From an uncultured Alphaproteobacteria bacterium (GTDB lineage: Bacteria; Pseudomonadota; Alphaproteobacteria; HIMB59), in the NCBI GenBank assembly GCA_902538085.1, contig CACBDV010000002.1:221642-285641 (forward strand): 64,000 nt of DNA. Direction: 5' to 3'. Shown here piece after piece: positions 18,187 through 25,936 of the stretch. The notes under the pieces were generated by a model. That model saw nothing but the letters and a program-made list of their open reading frames with translations, made no database searches and was not told where the DNA came from. The position numbers and the translations under genes are program-made. Each line of letters opens with the position of its first letter. Position 1 is the stretch's first letter.

Positions 18187-18450
18187 TTACTTAGATGCAG
18201 CTGGTGCTTCAATAGTTTTAGTTGTTTCGTCAGTATTAACAGGTGCTTGACCCTCAGCATCTTTATCTTTTTTAGCTTTTTTAATAATTATTTGCTTGCC
18301 CCTGTACATACCAGTACTGAGATCAATATGATGAGGTCTTCTCAATTCACCTGATTTTTTGTCTTCTGCGAATAATTGAGTACCCGCTCTATGATGAGAG
18401 CGTCTCATATTCCTTTTTGAGGGTGTAGTTTTTCTTTTTGGAACTGCCAT
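18187..18450 (-). CDS. rpmF: Ribosomal protein L32
   Basis: An 87-residue bL32 of the 50S subunit. [20 protein letters not shown] is the invariant N-terminus, so the start is ATG 18448-18450 even though the frame is open 63 bases further upstream. The [10 protein letters not shown] segment and [12 protein letters not shown] complete the usual core of about 58 residues. About 28 extra residues rich in Lys, Asp, Thr and Ala follow. This fits the habit of tailed ribosomal proteins in this genome. It is convergent with recX and divergent from the FYDLN-acid gene. Confidence 0.94.
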   Translation of the reverse strand: MAVPKRKTTPSKRNMRRSHHRAGTQLFAEDKKSGELRRPHHIDLSTGMYRGKQIIIKKAKKDKDAEGQAPVNTDETTKTIEAPAASK

Positions 18451-18514
18451 ATTAGAGCGATAACATAATAAAAATTTGTATAAATTACAATAATAATGTA
18501 TAAATCTGCCCACA

Positions 18515-18838
18515 ATGCAAGAAGAGCAAGTCGATTTAGGTCACAAGAGAACATGCCCATGCGGCAGCGTCAAGTATTACGATTTTTATCAGGACGTAAT
18601 TAATTGTCCAGAGTGCGGTAAATCCATTGAAGCTGTAAATATTGCTAAACCTAAAAGAGGAAGAAAAGCTGGAATAAGTGTTGCAACACCTACTAAAACT
18701 GCCAAAGAAAATGATGAATTAAAAGAGCTAATTGAAGAAACAGAAGATACTGATACTCAAACTGATGAATCTGATAACTTAGCAGAAGATATCAGTATTG
18801 ATATTCCAACTGATAAAACAGACGAAGAAACAAATTAA
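18515..18838 (+). CDS. FYDLN-acid (TIGR02300-type) zinc-ribbon protein
   Basis: A 107-residue protein of a family conserved in alphaproteobacteria but of unknown function. The N-terminal zinc ribbon is [19 protein letters not shown] followed by [11 protein letters not shown] (two Cys pairs; the first is CPCG rather than CPxCG). A KPKRGRK basic patch and a long Asp/Glu/Thr tail follow, the 'acid' part of the family name. It is divergent from rpmF by 64 bases and convergent with carD, which ends one base beyond. Confidence 0.85.
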   Translation: MQEEQVDLGHKRTCPCGSVKYYDFYQDVINCPECGKSIEAVNIAKPKRGRKAGISVATPTKTAKENDELKELIEETEDTDTQTDESDNLAEDISIDIPTDKTDEETN

Positions 18839-18839
18839 T

Positions 18840-19544
18840 TTATCTTTTATTTAAAATTTCTAATATTTTTGTTGATGCTTCCTCAAATTTTAAGCTTGAA
18901 GATATGGCAAATTCCCTAGTGTATCTCTCAAAAGCTACCTGGAACATCTGACGTTCACTATAGGACTGCTCAGTTTGATCATCTTTTCGAAATAAGTCTC
19001 GAACGACCTCTGATAGAAGTTTTATATCACCAGAGTTTATCTTTTGATCATACTCTTGAGCCCTTCTACTCCACATTGCCTTTTTAATTTTAGGCTTTTG
19101 CTTTAAAACAGAAAGTGTTCTAGTCATAGATGGTTTACTAGTAATGTTTCTTAAACCGATCAACTTTGCTTTAGCAAAGGGAACTCTGATTGTTAACTTG
19201 TCTTGAAAAAACTGAATTACATACAGCTGTTCTTCCACTAGATCATATTGGAACTTTTCTATTGTAAGAATTCTTCCTACGCCGTGAGTAGGGTAAACAA
19301 TATTCTCTCCTGCTTTAAATTCTTGTGGGACTATTACTTTTTTAATCTTAGGGGCTTTTGGAGTAACAATTTTTTTAACTACTTTTTTTAATGTCTTTTT
19401 TACTACTTTTTTCTTAGCTGTTTTTTTTATAGGTTGATTTTTTTTAGCAGTCGACTTTTTCTTAACTTGAACTCCTTTTTTAGATTTAACTTTTGTGGTT
19501 TTTTTTATTGCTTTTTTTGTTGTAGTTTTTTTTTTAACTGGCAT
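18840..19544 (-). CDS. carD: CarD-family RNA polymerase-binding regulator with Lys-rich N-terminus
   Basis: The family binds the RNA polymerase beta lobe and stabilises open complexes, notably at rRNA promoters. The RNAP-interaction (Tudor-like) domain starts about residue 75: FKAGENIVYPTHGVGRILTI, then QFFQDKLTIRVPFAKAKLIGLR. The helical DNA-binding part follows (AMWSRRAQEYDQKINSGD, LRKDD-like segments). Residues 1 to about 70 are almost pure Lys, Thr and Val, a basic extension not found in compact CarDs and perhaps a DNA-binding tail. Its start shares one base with the fdxA stop. Confidence 0.9.
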   Translation of the reverse strand: MPVKKKTTTKKAIKKTTKVKSKKGVQVKKKSTAKKNQPIKKTAKKKVVKKTLKKVVKKIVTPKAPKIKKVIVPQEFKAGENIVYPTHGVGRILTIEKFQYDLVEEQLYVIQFFQDKLTIRVPFAKAKLIGLRNITSKPSMTRTLSVLKQKPKIKKAMWSRRAQEYDQKINSGDIKLLSEVVRDLFRKDDQTEQSYSERQMFQVAFERYTREFAISSSLKFEEASTKILEILNKR

Positions 19545-19876
19545 TAATCAGCTCCTTTTTCACTGAAATGATTTTCAAATTTATTTTCTACTCCCTCCCA
19601 CTGTTTTGCATCAGCAGGAGCGTCTTTTTTTGTAGTTATATTAGGCCAAACTTGTGAATATTTTTCATTAACATCTAACCATTTTGTACCATCATCCAAA
19701 TCGTCTGGGATAATTGCTTCAGCTGGACATTCTGGTTCACATACACCGCAGTCAATACATTCATCAGGGTTAATAACAAGCATATTTTCACCCTCATAAA
19801 AGCAATCCACAGGACATACCTCAACGCAATCCATGTATTTACACTTAATACACTTATCATTAACTAAGTAGGTCAT
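19544..19876 (-). CDS. fdxA: Seven-iron ferredoxin, FdxA type
   Basis: A 110-residue electron carrier with one 3Fe-4S and one 4Fe-4S cluster. [29 protein letters not shown] and [18 protein letters not shown] give the ordered cysteines, here quoted in parts: [18 protein letters not shown] and [11 protein letters not shown]. The C-terminal half ([16 protein letters not shown]) is the alphaproteobacterial FdxA extension. The fdxA-carD order is a common alphaproteobacterial pairing. It overlaps the upstream TerB-like gene by 4 bases and carD by one. Confidence 0.95.
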   Translation of the reverse strand: MTYLVNDKCIKCKYMDCVEVCPVDCFYEGENMLVINPDECIDCGVCEPECPAEAIIPDDLDDGTKWLDVNEKYSQVWPNITTKKDAPADAKQWEGVENKFENHFSEKGAD

Positions 19877-20310
19877 AGGCTGTTTTTTACTCTATTTCTA
19901 ATCAATATAAAATCTTTATCTTCTAGGCCAAGTAGCATTGATATTTTTCTCACAGTAGAAACCTCAAGCTGATCCTCTTTGCCATCAACCATTAAAACCT
20001 GCCAACAAATTAAAATTACATCCATTCTCTGTTCATAATTAAGTGATGTTTTAAGTCTGTATGAGAACTGAGAAAGGTCGGTGTTGAAATGTTGTTGATT
20101 GGCTAATTTATTAAAATGCTCTTTATTACTCTGGATAGGTATTCTAAAATAAAATTCTACTAACTCAGAGGCAAAGTTAATTTCTTGTTCTGAAATTTCG
20201 TGATCTGCAATAATAATTTCGTAAATTAAGTTATATAAATCTGACTCAAAAGAGTGATCATCATTTTTATCCTTCTTTTTATTAAAGGATTGAAAGAATT
20301 TATTTAACAT
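19873..20310 (-). CDS. TerB-like helical protein
   Basis: A 145-residue all-helical protein. [23 protein letters not shown] and [26 protein letters not shown], here shortened to [12 protein letters not shown] and [10 protein letters not shown], show the paired acidic helix motifs of the TerB/COG4103 family, which has metal-binding potential but no settled function. It overlaps the helicase gene by 11 bases upstream and fdxA by 4 bases downstream, so the four genes helicase-terB-fdxA-carD form one transcript. Confidence 0.75.
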   Translation of the reverse strand: MLNKFFQSFNKKKDKNDDHSFESDLYNLIYEIIIADHEISEQEINFASELVEFYFRIPIQSNKEHFNKLANQQHFNTDLSQFSYRLKTSLNYEQRMDVILICWQVLMVDGKEDQLEVSTVRKISMLLGLEDKDFILIRNRVKNSL

Positions 20311-22852
20311 TTATATTTTTTAATTGTTCAAAAGGGTTATTAAATAATTTTTTTGATGAAGGTTTTTTTACTTTTTTTGATGGTTTTTTCAATACTTTTT
20401 TGTTTTTAGTTTGTTTTAACTCTAGTGTCTTATTATTGACAATTTTTTTAGAAATAATTAAATCATTTTCAGCTATCTCTATAATATTAAAAGATCTACT
20501 TTTTAAAATATTAATGAGTTTATCTTTTTTTATTCCCAAAAGATTAGATAAATCCATAGGAAGTGAAAAAGGGCCCCTATTTTCTCTTTTAAATAATTGT
20601 TTTTCAAATTCATTAAAAATGTCAAGCCTGATTAGTAAGTCATTTTTAGAAATAAATCCTAAGAAAGTAAATAGTTCTTCATTTAACTTATTTTGAATAT
20701 TAAGTGTTGCATTGCCATCTTTTGGTATATATTCATCAATATTTAAATGTTCATCATTATACAAATTCCATAAATAAAACTTTAATTTCATGTATTCAGG
20801 TCTAATTAATTCAGAATTAAATATAACATTCTTTCCTAGTCTAAAATTTAGAGAATGAATTTCCTTTCTTTGTGGTTCATCAATTTGCTTAAATTCATCT
20901 AATATATTTACTTGGTAAAGGTTATATTGGCTTTCAATTATCTTAAAAATAAAACTTCTTTCCTCAGGTTTTGAGTTAAATTTTTTCAGTTTGTCAGATA
21001 AGTCCAACTTCGACAGATGGGTTTCCTCAAACCATTTTTGTATTTTCTCCTTAATTTTTTGAATATGATCAGGCGATACTAGTATGTTATCTAAGATTGG
21101 CTCTAAAATAGGATGAGTGATATCGTTTCCTTTTTTAAACATTGCTACATTAGCGTCTCCCCATTTAAGATATAAATTCTGAAAATTTCCATTCTCATCA
21201 ACTTTTGATTCAATCAACAAGCTTTCGTTTGGTGCTTCTATAAAATTATCAACGTTAAAAGACATATATGGGAAAATTTGTTCTTTTATTAATTTATGGT
21301 AGTTGTTATTTAAAATATCCTTATATTTTTCATTAAAAAAAATTTTAAAACCTTCTATAACTCCTATTTTTTCGTCTTTTATCTTAACATATCTATTATC
21401 AGTTAAAGAGATATTTTTTTTACTGATATTTAAATTTTGGATCATCTCACTTTTATTTTTATCAACAAATTTTTGCATTAAACTTAAATGTATTTCCTCA
21501 GACAGTTTATTTTCAATATTTTTAACAGTTTCAACCCAAATAGAGTTACTTATCCATTGTTTCTGATTAGTAATGTATAGCCAAGTTCTGGTTTCATTTA
21601 AGTTATATATAAGATCATCAATGCTACCGTTATAATTTTGTAAGTAGGAAATTTCTTTTTCTAAAAATTTATCACTAAATAACCATCTATTTTTTATAAG
21701 TTCATTAAATATTTTTATTAATAGTTCAACGTGTTTTTCATCTGAAATATTTTGATAATCTGGTATTCTACATACGTCCCATAACTGTTTCAAAATTTCA
21801 GGATTATCAAATTTATAATTTTTTTTATTATCTTTCAGAAACCTAAATAAAAACTTTTGATCCTCAGCATCTTTTTTTAGAATTAGTCGATGGTTATCAG
21901 ATTTCTTTTTTAAAGATTTTACTAATTCATATTCTGACTTAAATGACAGAAGATGATTTCTCCAAAATATTTTTTTAACAGGTTCAAATTTATGTGCTTG
22001 TATATTTTCTATAGTATTCATATTTGTCAACCTCGCTCCAAGAGTAGTCCCAAAGTAACCTGATTTTGTATAGCGGCCTGCCCTTCCAGCTATTTGGCCT
22101 ATTTCAATATCACTCAAAGATCGGACATATTTTCCATCAAACTTATCAAGACCGGAAAAATAAACTTGGTTAATATCTAAATTCAATCCCATACCTATGG
22201 CATCAGTGGCGACAATATAATCGACCTCTCCATCCTCATATAATTTCACTTGGGAGTTTCTTGTTTTTGGACTGAGTGCACCAGCAACAAGAGCCACACC
22301 TCCTTTTAAGCTTCTTATCTGTTCGGCTATTTCATAAAGTCCAATTAAGTTAAATGCAATTATTGCTGATCTGGGTTTTATGTTTTGGATTTTTTTATGA
22401 CCAATAAAATTTAATTCTGAAAATCTATTTTTAAAAATTATTTTTGCCTCAGGAATTAATTCTTTAATAATCTCTTCCATTGTAAGAGAACCTAAGAAGA
22501 TAGTCTTCTGTTCTCCGCGAGAATGTAAAAGCCTTTGAGTGAAAATATGTCCTCTCTCATAGTCAGATGCTAATTGAATCTCATCTATGCAAACAAATTC
22601 AAAAAAATCATCTGGCATTGATTCGACAGTACAAAAAAAATATTTTGCATTTGAAGGAATTATTTTTTCTTCACCAGTTATTAAAGCAATTTGATTTACA
22701 GGATAAAGTTTACATGCTTTATCATAATTTTCTCTTGCTAAAAGCCTCAAAGGGAAACCAAAAACACCGTTTTTAAAGGAAAACATTTGTTCAAAAGCAT
22801 AAAATGTTTTTCCAGTATTAGTTGGACCTAAAATTATTTCAATTTGATTCAT
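20300..22852 (-). CDS. SUV3-like superfamily 2 RNA helicase
   Basis: An 850-residue helicase of the SUV3/MgpS-like group that is common in alphaproteobacteria; the mitochondrial relative unwinds RNA in the degradosome. Motif I is GPTNTGKTFYAFEQM (about residues 10-24), motif II is CIDEIQLASDYERGHIFTQR (DEIQ), and the C-terminal RecA-like lobe has DYIVATDAIGMGLNLDI and QIAGRAGRYT (motif VI). The long second half has the helical GTFLGF-like core of this group, and the last 45 residues are Lys/Pro rich. It is divergent from the histone-like gene and leads the terB-fdxA-carD run. It is a cytosolic RNA helicase by analogy, without evidence for partners. Confidence 0.85.
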   Translation of the reverse strand: MNQIEIILGPTNTGKTFYAFEQMFSFKNGVFGFPLRLLARENYDKACKLYPVNQIALITGEEKIIPSNAKYFFCTVESMPDDFFEFVCIDEIQLASDYERGHIFTQRLLHSRGEQKTIFLGSLTMEEIIKELIPEAKIIFKNRFSELNFIGHKKIQNIKPRSAIIAFNLIGLYEIAEQIRSLKGGVALVAGALSPKTRNSQVKLYEDGEVDYIVATDAIGMGLNLDINQVYFSGLDKFDGKYVRSLSDIEIGQIAGRAGRYTKSGYFGTTLGARLTNMNTIENIQAHKFEPVKKIFWRNHLLSFKSEYELVKSLKKKSDNHRLILKKDAEDQKFLFRFLKDNKKNYKFDNPEILKQLWDVCRIPDYQNISDEKHVELLIKIFNELIKNRWLFSDKFLEKEISYLQNYNGSIDDLIYNLNETRTWLYITNQKQWISNSIWVETVKNIENKLSEEIHLSLMQKFVDKNKSEMIQNLNISKKNISLTDNRYVKIKDEKIGVIEGFKIFFNEKYKDILNNNYHKLIKEQIFPYMSFNVDNFIEAPNESLLIESKVDENGNFQNLYLKWGDANVAMFKKGNDITHPILEPILDNILVSPDHIQKIKEKIQKWFEETHLSKLDLSDKLKKFNSKPEERSFIFKIIESQYNLYQVNILDEFKQIDEPQRKEIHSLNFRLGKNVIFNSELIRPEYMKLKFYLWNLYNDEHLNIDEYIPKDGNATLNIQNKLNEELFTFLGFISKNDLLIRLDIFNEFEKQLFKRENRGPFSLPMDLSNLLGIKKDKLINILKSRSFNIIEIAENDLIISKKIVNNKTLELKQTKNKKVLKKPSKKVKKPSSKKLFNNPFEQLKNINVK

Positions 22853-22942
22853 TCAATGAAAAGAAGTTACCATAAATAAAATGTTGACTTAATTAAATAC
22901 TTTCTTAAGTTTTTTTTAAGAAAATGAATATTTAGATATTCG

Positions 22943-22968
22943 TTTTATACTTACTAGTAAGTGTAAAA
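22943..22968. promoter_or_regulatory. 26-base near-perfect inverted repeat before histone-like gene
   Basis: TTTTATACTTACT (22943-22955) is followed by its reverse complement AGTAAGTGTAAAA, with a single mismatched pair. The inner 14 bases ACTTACTAGTAAGT are a perfect palindrome. It ends 3 bases before the AAGGAGG ribosome site (22972-22978). It could be a repressor operator or a leader hairpin. Confidence 0.6.
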
Positions 22969-22983
22969 AGTAAGGAGGCTATA

Positions 22984-23358
22984 ATGGCTGTAAAAAAGAA
23001 AAAAGCTGCCAAGAAAAAAGCAGCTCCTAAGAAAAGGAAAGCTGCAAAAAAGGAAGCACCTAAAAAGAAAAAGGCTGCGAAGAAAAAAGCAGCTCCTAAA
23101 AGAAGGAAAGCTGCGAAGAAAAAAGCAGCACCTAAAAAGAGAAAAGCCACTAAGAGAAAAGCTGTGAGAAGAAAAGCTGCGAAGAAAAAAGCAGCTCCTA
23201 AGAAAAGGAAAGCTGCGAAGAAAAAAGCAGCTCCTAAGAAGAAGAAAGCAGCTCCTAAGAAGAAAGCTGCAAAGAAAAAAGCAGCTCCTAAGAAAAGGAA
23301 AGCTGCGAAGAAAAAAGCAGCTCCTAAGAAAAGGAAAGCTTCTAGAAAAAGAAGATAA
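22984..23358 (+). CDS. Lys/Ala/Pro-rich histone H1-like protein
   Basis: A 124-residue protein made almost entirely of Lys, Ala, Pro and Arg in short tandem units such as KKAAPKKRKAAK, with no globular part. This is the composition of bacterial histone H1-like or Hc1/AlgP-tail proteins, which bind DNA non-specifically and may compact the chromosome. The AAGGAGG site 5 bases before the ATG is among the strongest in the window, and a strong terminator follows, so high, self-contained expression is likely. The coding DNA is a tandem array of near-identical 18-36-base units, prone to length change. Confidence 0.85.
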   Translation: MAVKKKKAAKKKAAPKKRKAAKKEAPKKKKAAKKKAAPKRRKAAKKKAAPKKRKATKRKAVRRKAAKKKAAPKKRKAAKKKAAPKKKKAAPKKKAAKKKAAPKKRKAAKKKAAPKKRKASRKRR

Positions 23359-23387
23359 TTTTCAAAGTTTTAAATATTTAAAACATC

Positions 23388-23419
23388 AAAAGCGGGTTAT
23401 AATCACCCGCTTTTTTTTT
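23388..23419 (+). terminator. Rho-independent terminator after histone-like gene, abutting ccmA
   Basis: AAAAGCGGGT pairs with ACCCGCTTTT around a 7-base loop (core stem AGCGGGT 23391-23397 with ACCCGCT 23405-23411), followed by an unbroken T-run to 23419. The ATG of ccmA begins at the very next base. Confidence 0.9.
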
Positions 23420-24022
23420 ATGATAGAAGTTAATAATTTATCTTATGCTAGAGGAAATACTCTAATCTATAAAAATATTAGTTTTAAAATACGTCCTGGG
23501 GAATTGTTACTCGTTCAGGGCGCAAATGGTGTGGGTAAAACAACCTTGTTATCTAATCTTGTCAATTTTATAGATCCACTAGAAGGAAGTTTAACTTACA
23601 ATAACTTAGTAATTGATAATCATATTGCTTCCCAACATTTTTTATATGTTGGTGAAACTAACTTTGCTCATGACACACTAACTTTAAGTCAAAATATTCA
23701 ATACTGGCTTTCAATTCACAATGTTAAATTTAATAACTCTATAAAAGAAAAAAGCATAAAATATTTTTTCCAGGAATTAAATCTTGATAAAAAATTTTAT
23801 CAGCTTTCTTATGGTCAGAAGAAAAAACTTCAATTGCTACTACTTATGTTAGTTCATAAACCAGTTTGGATACTAGATGATCCACTTAGTGGGCTTGATG
23901 AAAGAACAATAATAAATTTAAATAGTTTATTTGAAAAAAAGTTAGAAAATAAGGGAATAATTATATTAGCAAGTCATCAAAATATTAGTTTAAATAATTA
24001 TAAAACGCTTCAATTATCATGA
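23420..24022 (+). CDS. ccmA: Heme exporter ATP-binding subunit CcmA
   Basis: A 200-residue ABC ATPase that works with CcmB (and CcmC/D) to release heme-loaded CcmE in cytochrome c maturation System I. Walker A is GANGVGKTT (about residues 35-43), the signature is the degenerate LSYGQKKKLQL and Walker B is PVWILDDPLSGLDE. The start codon directly follows the T-run of the upstream terminator, so no Shine-Dalgarno is present; the N-terminus MIEVNNLSYARG fits the family exactly, so the start is credible. First of eight overlapping ccm genes. Confidence 0.94.
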   Translation: MIEVNNLSYARGNTLIYKNISFKIRPGELLLVQGANGVGKTTLLSNLVNFIDPLEGSLTYNNLVIDNHIASQHFLYVGETNFAHDTLTLSQNIQYWLSIHNVKFNNSIKEKSIKYFFQELNLDKKFYQLSYGQKKKLQLLLLMLVHKPVWILDDPLSGLDERTIINLNSLFEKKLENKGIIILASHQNISLNNYKTLQLS

Positions 24023-24678
24023 TAGAAAATTTTTTTAAGTTAATTTTAAGTGAATTTCAACTTATGCTTAAAGAAAGTGTCTTCAGTTTTGTTCTTTATT
24101 GTTTATTGATTATTTCGTGTGCTATTTTCGCACTATCATTAAAACATCAGTCAATGGGAATTAATGCTCCATTATCTTTCTTATACATAATGATTTTTTT
24201 TATTTCATTATTTAAAGTTGAAAAAATTTATAGCCAAGACTTTGATGAAGCAAAACTTCGTCAGTATCTCCTTTCTCCTTTCTCTTTGGAGATAATTGTT
24301 TTCATTAAAAACATGATGATTTATTTTAATTTAATTATTTTTTTCTTTATATTCTCACCACTAATTTTGATTATTTTAAATATCGATCTAGCTTATTTAT
24401 TAGAGATAAATATTCTTCTAGCGCTATCACTTTTAAGTATTATTTTTATAGCTTCAATGACTGCATCAATAACAATCTCTAAGAACAATAGGCTCTCACT
24501 TACAAGTATTTTAACATTGCCTCTTTTTGTCCCTATTCTTATATTTTCTATGGCAATAACTGATTTAATTGATTTTAATACAGGCAGAATGTATTTATTT
24601 TTTGTAGCTTATTTTTTATTAAATTTGGCCTTTTCGCCTTTGCTGACTAGTTTTGCCCTAAAAAAATTATCAATCTAA
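24019..24678 (+). CDS. ccmB: Heme exporter membrane subunit CcmB
   Basis: A 219-residue inner-membrane protein with about six hydrophobic segments, partner of CcmA. Family features include LRQYLLSPFSLEIIVFIKN (the conserved L..LL.SP.. segment) and LTLPLFVPILIFSMAI (P-L-x-x-P-x-L-I-F). Its ATG overlaps the ccmA stop by 4 bases and its stop overlaps ccmC by one, so translation is coupled. Confidence 0.9.
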   Translation: MIENFFKLILSEFQLMLKESVFSFVLYCLLIISCAIFALSLKHQSMGINAPLSFLYIMIFFISLFKVEKIYSQDFDEAKLRQYLLSPFSLEIIVFIKNMMIYFNLIIFFFIFSPLILIILNIDLAYLLEINILLALSLLSIIFIASMTASITISKNNRLSLTSILTLPLFVPILIFSMAITDLIDFNTGRMYLFFVAYFLLNLAFSPLLTSFALKKLSI

Positions 24679-25385
24679 TGTTTGCTATAACTCCAAATAC
24701 ACTTTCTAATTTTATGATCTCTGTATCTAGGTATGTAATTTTATTATCAATTGCATTAATAAGTGTTTCTGCTTTTCTGATTATTTTTTTAGAAAATGAT
24801 TATTATCAAGGAGTCTCATTTAAAATAATGTTTATCCACGTTCCCACTGCTTGGTTATCACTGTCAATTTTTCTAGTGATGGGAATTAGTAGTATCATTG
24901 GCTTAATATTTAAATCCCCAACAGCATTCACAGTTGCAAGATCTTTATCTCCAATAGGGTTGATAATGAGCATTATCGTTTTAGTTACTGGATCGTTATG
25001 GGGAAATTTGACTTGGGGAGCGTATTGGGTATGGGATGCGAGGTTAACTTCAATGTTAATTTTAGCGTTCATTTACTTAGGTCACATTCTTCTTTTATAT
25101 TCATTTGAGCACTTCCAAAAAGCAGATTTTGCAGCCTCAATTTTGGCAATTATAGGATTAGTAAATCTGCCTATAGTTAAATTTTCAGTTGATTGGTGGA
25201 CAACTCTTCACCAAGAAAGTAGTGTTTTAAGGATGGGAGGGCCCAGTATGACTAATGACTATTTAATTACATTATTTGTCAGTTTTTTTGGTATTTTTAT
25301 GCTTACAATATTTTGGTTTTCTAATATTTTTTATATAATTGTCGAAAAAAGAAAAATGGAGAGATCCATACTGCTCAATGACTAG
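24678..25385 (+). CDS. ccmC: Heme chaperone/transfer protein CcmC
   Basis: A 235-residue membrane protein that places heme on CcmE. The tryptophan-rich WWD motif is GNLTWGAYWVWDARLTSML, and flanking heme-ligand histidines are in MFIHVPTAW and TTLHQESS. About six transmembrane segments. It overlaps ccmB by one base and ccmD by 8. Confidence 0.95.
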   Translation: MFAITPNTLSNFMISVSRYVILLSIALISVSAFLIIFLENDYYQGVSFKIMFIHVPTAWLSLSIFLVMGISSIIGLIFKSPTAFTVARSLSPIGLIMSIIVLVTGSLWGNLTWGAYWVWDARLTSMLILAFIYLGHILLLYSFEHFQKADFAASILAIIGLVNLPIVKFSVDWWTTLHQESSVLRMGGPSMTNDYLITLFVSFFGIFMLTIFWFSNIFYIIVEKRKMERSILLND

Positions 25386-25509
25386 TTTAGAATTCGTTTT
25401 AATTTGTTATGGATTTTTTGGGATCGTCTGTGCTGTGACAACGATTATAATTATGCTGCTCAAGAAAAAAGTCTTTAATATGATTAGTGCGCATAATCAA
25501 ATTAAATAA
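25378..25509 (+). CDS. ccmD: Small heme exporter protein CcmD
   Basis: A 43-residue protein with one transmembrane segment (FVLICYGFFGIVCAVTTIII, about residues 6-25) followed by a basic stretch with LLKKK. Its place between ccmC and ccmE, 8- and 23-base overlaps with them, and single-span topology are those of CcmD, which stabilises the CcmC-CcmE complex. CcmD sequences are poorly conserved, so position is the main evidence. Confidence 0.8.
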   Translation: MTSLEFVLICYGFFGIVCAVTTIIIMLLKKKVFNMISAHNQIK

Positions 25510-25936
25510 TCAAATAAAAAAGCGATTTATTTTTTTACTAATAATATTCGCTTGCTTTTCTACCTCTATATTTTTAATAAGTTATTCTTTAAAAGATCAA
25601 ATTGCATATTTTGTTGAACCAACTGATCTAAAAAGTATGGAGGGGATAGAAAATAGGTATTTGAGAGTTGGAGGGCTTGTCAAAACAAATAGTTTAAAAT
25701 TTTTAGATGGAAACTGGGTTTTTGAAGTAGTTGATCAAAATCAAAATTCTGTAAATGTTGTATTTTCTAAAACACTTCCAAATCTAGTAGAAGAAAATAA
25801 AGGTATTATCGTTGAAGGAAAATTCATTGATAACATTTTTGTTGCAGAGATAGTTTTGGCCAAACACGATGAAAACTATATGCCCCAAAGTGCTATAGAC
25901 AAACTTAAAGAAGAAGGAAAATGGAGAGGGAATTAA
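25487..25936 (+). CDS. ccmE: Periplasmic heme chaperone CcmE
   Basis: A 149-residue membrane-anchored OB-fold protein that carries heme covalently to apocytochromes. One N-terminal membrane anchor (about 13-33), then RVGGLVKTNSLKF, then the heme-attaching His in VLAKHDENYMP (about residue 128). GTG start inside ccmD. The protein lacks the long C-terminal tail of some CcmEs but keeps the key His and Tyr. Confidence 0.95.
   Translation: MRIIKLNNQIKKRFIFLLIIFACFSTSIFLISYSLKDQIAYFVEPTDLKSMEGIENRYLRVGGLVKTNSLKFLDGNWVFEVVDQNQNSVNVVFSKTLPNLVEENKGIIVEGKFIDNIFVAEIVLAKHDENYMPQSAIDKLKEEGKWRGN

Noticed and set aside
18451..18513. 21-residue N-terminal extension of L32
   Set aside because: MAVPKRK is the invariant start of L32; the extra stretch is not conserved.
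22932..23150. Minus-strand frame rich in Ala, Phe and Leu that looks like a membrane protein
   Set aside because: It is the antisense of the Lys/Ala/Pro-rich gene, which has a strong ribosome site and terminator on the plus strand.
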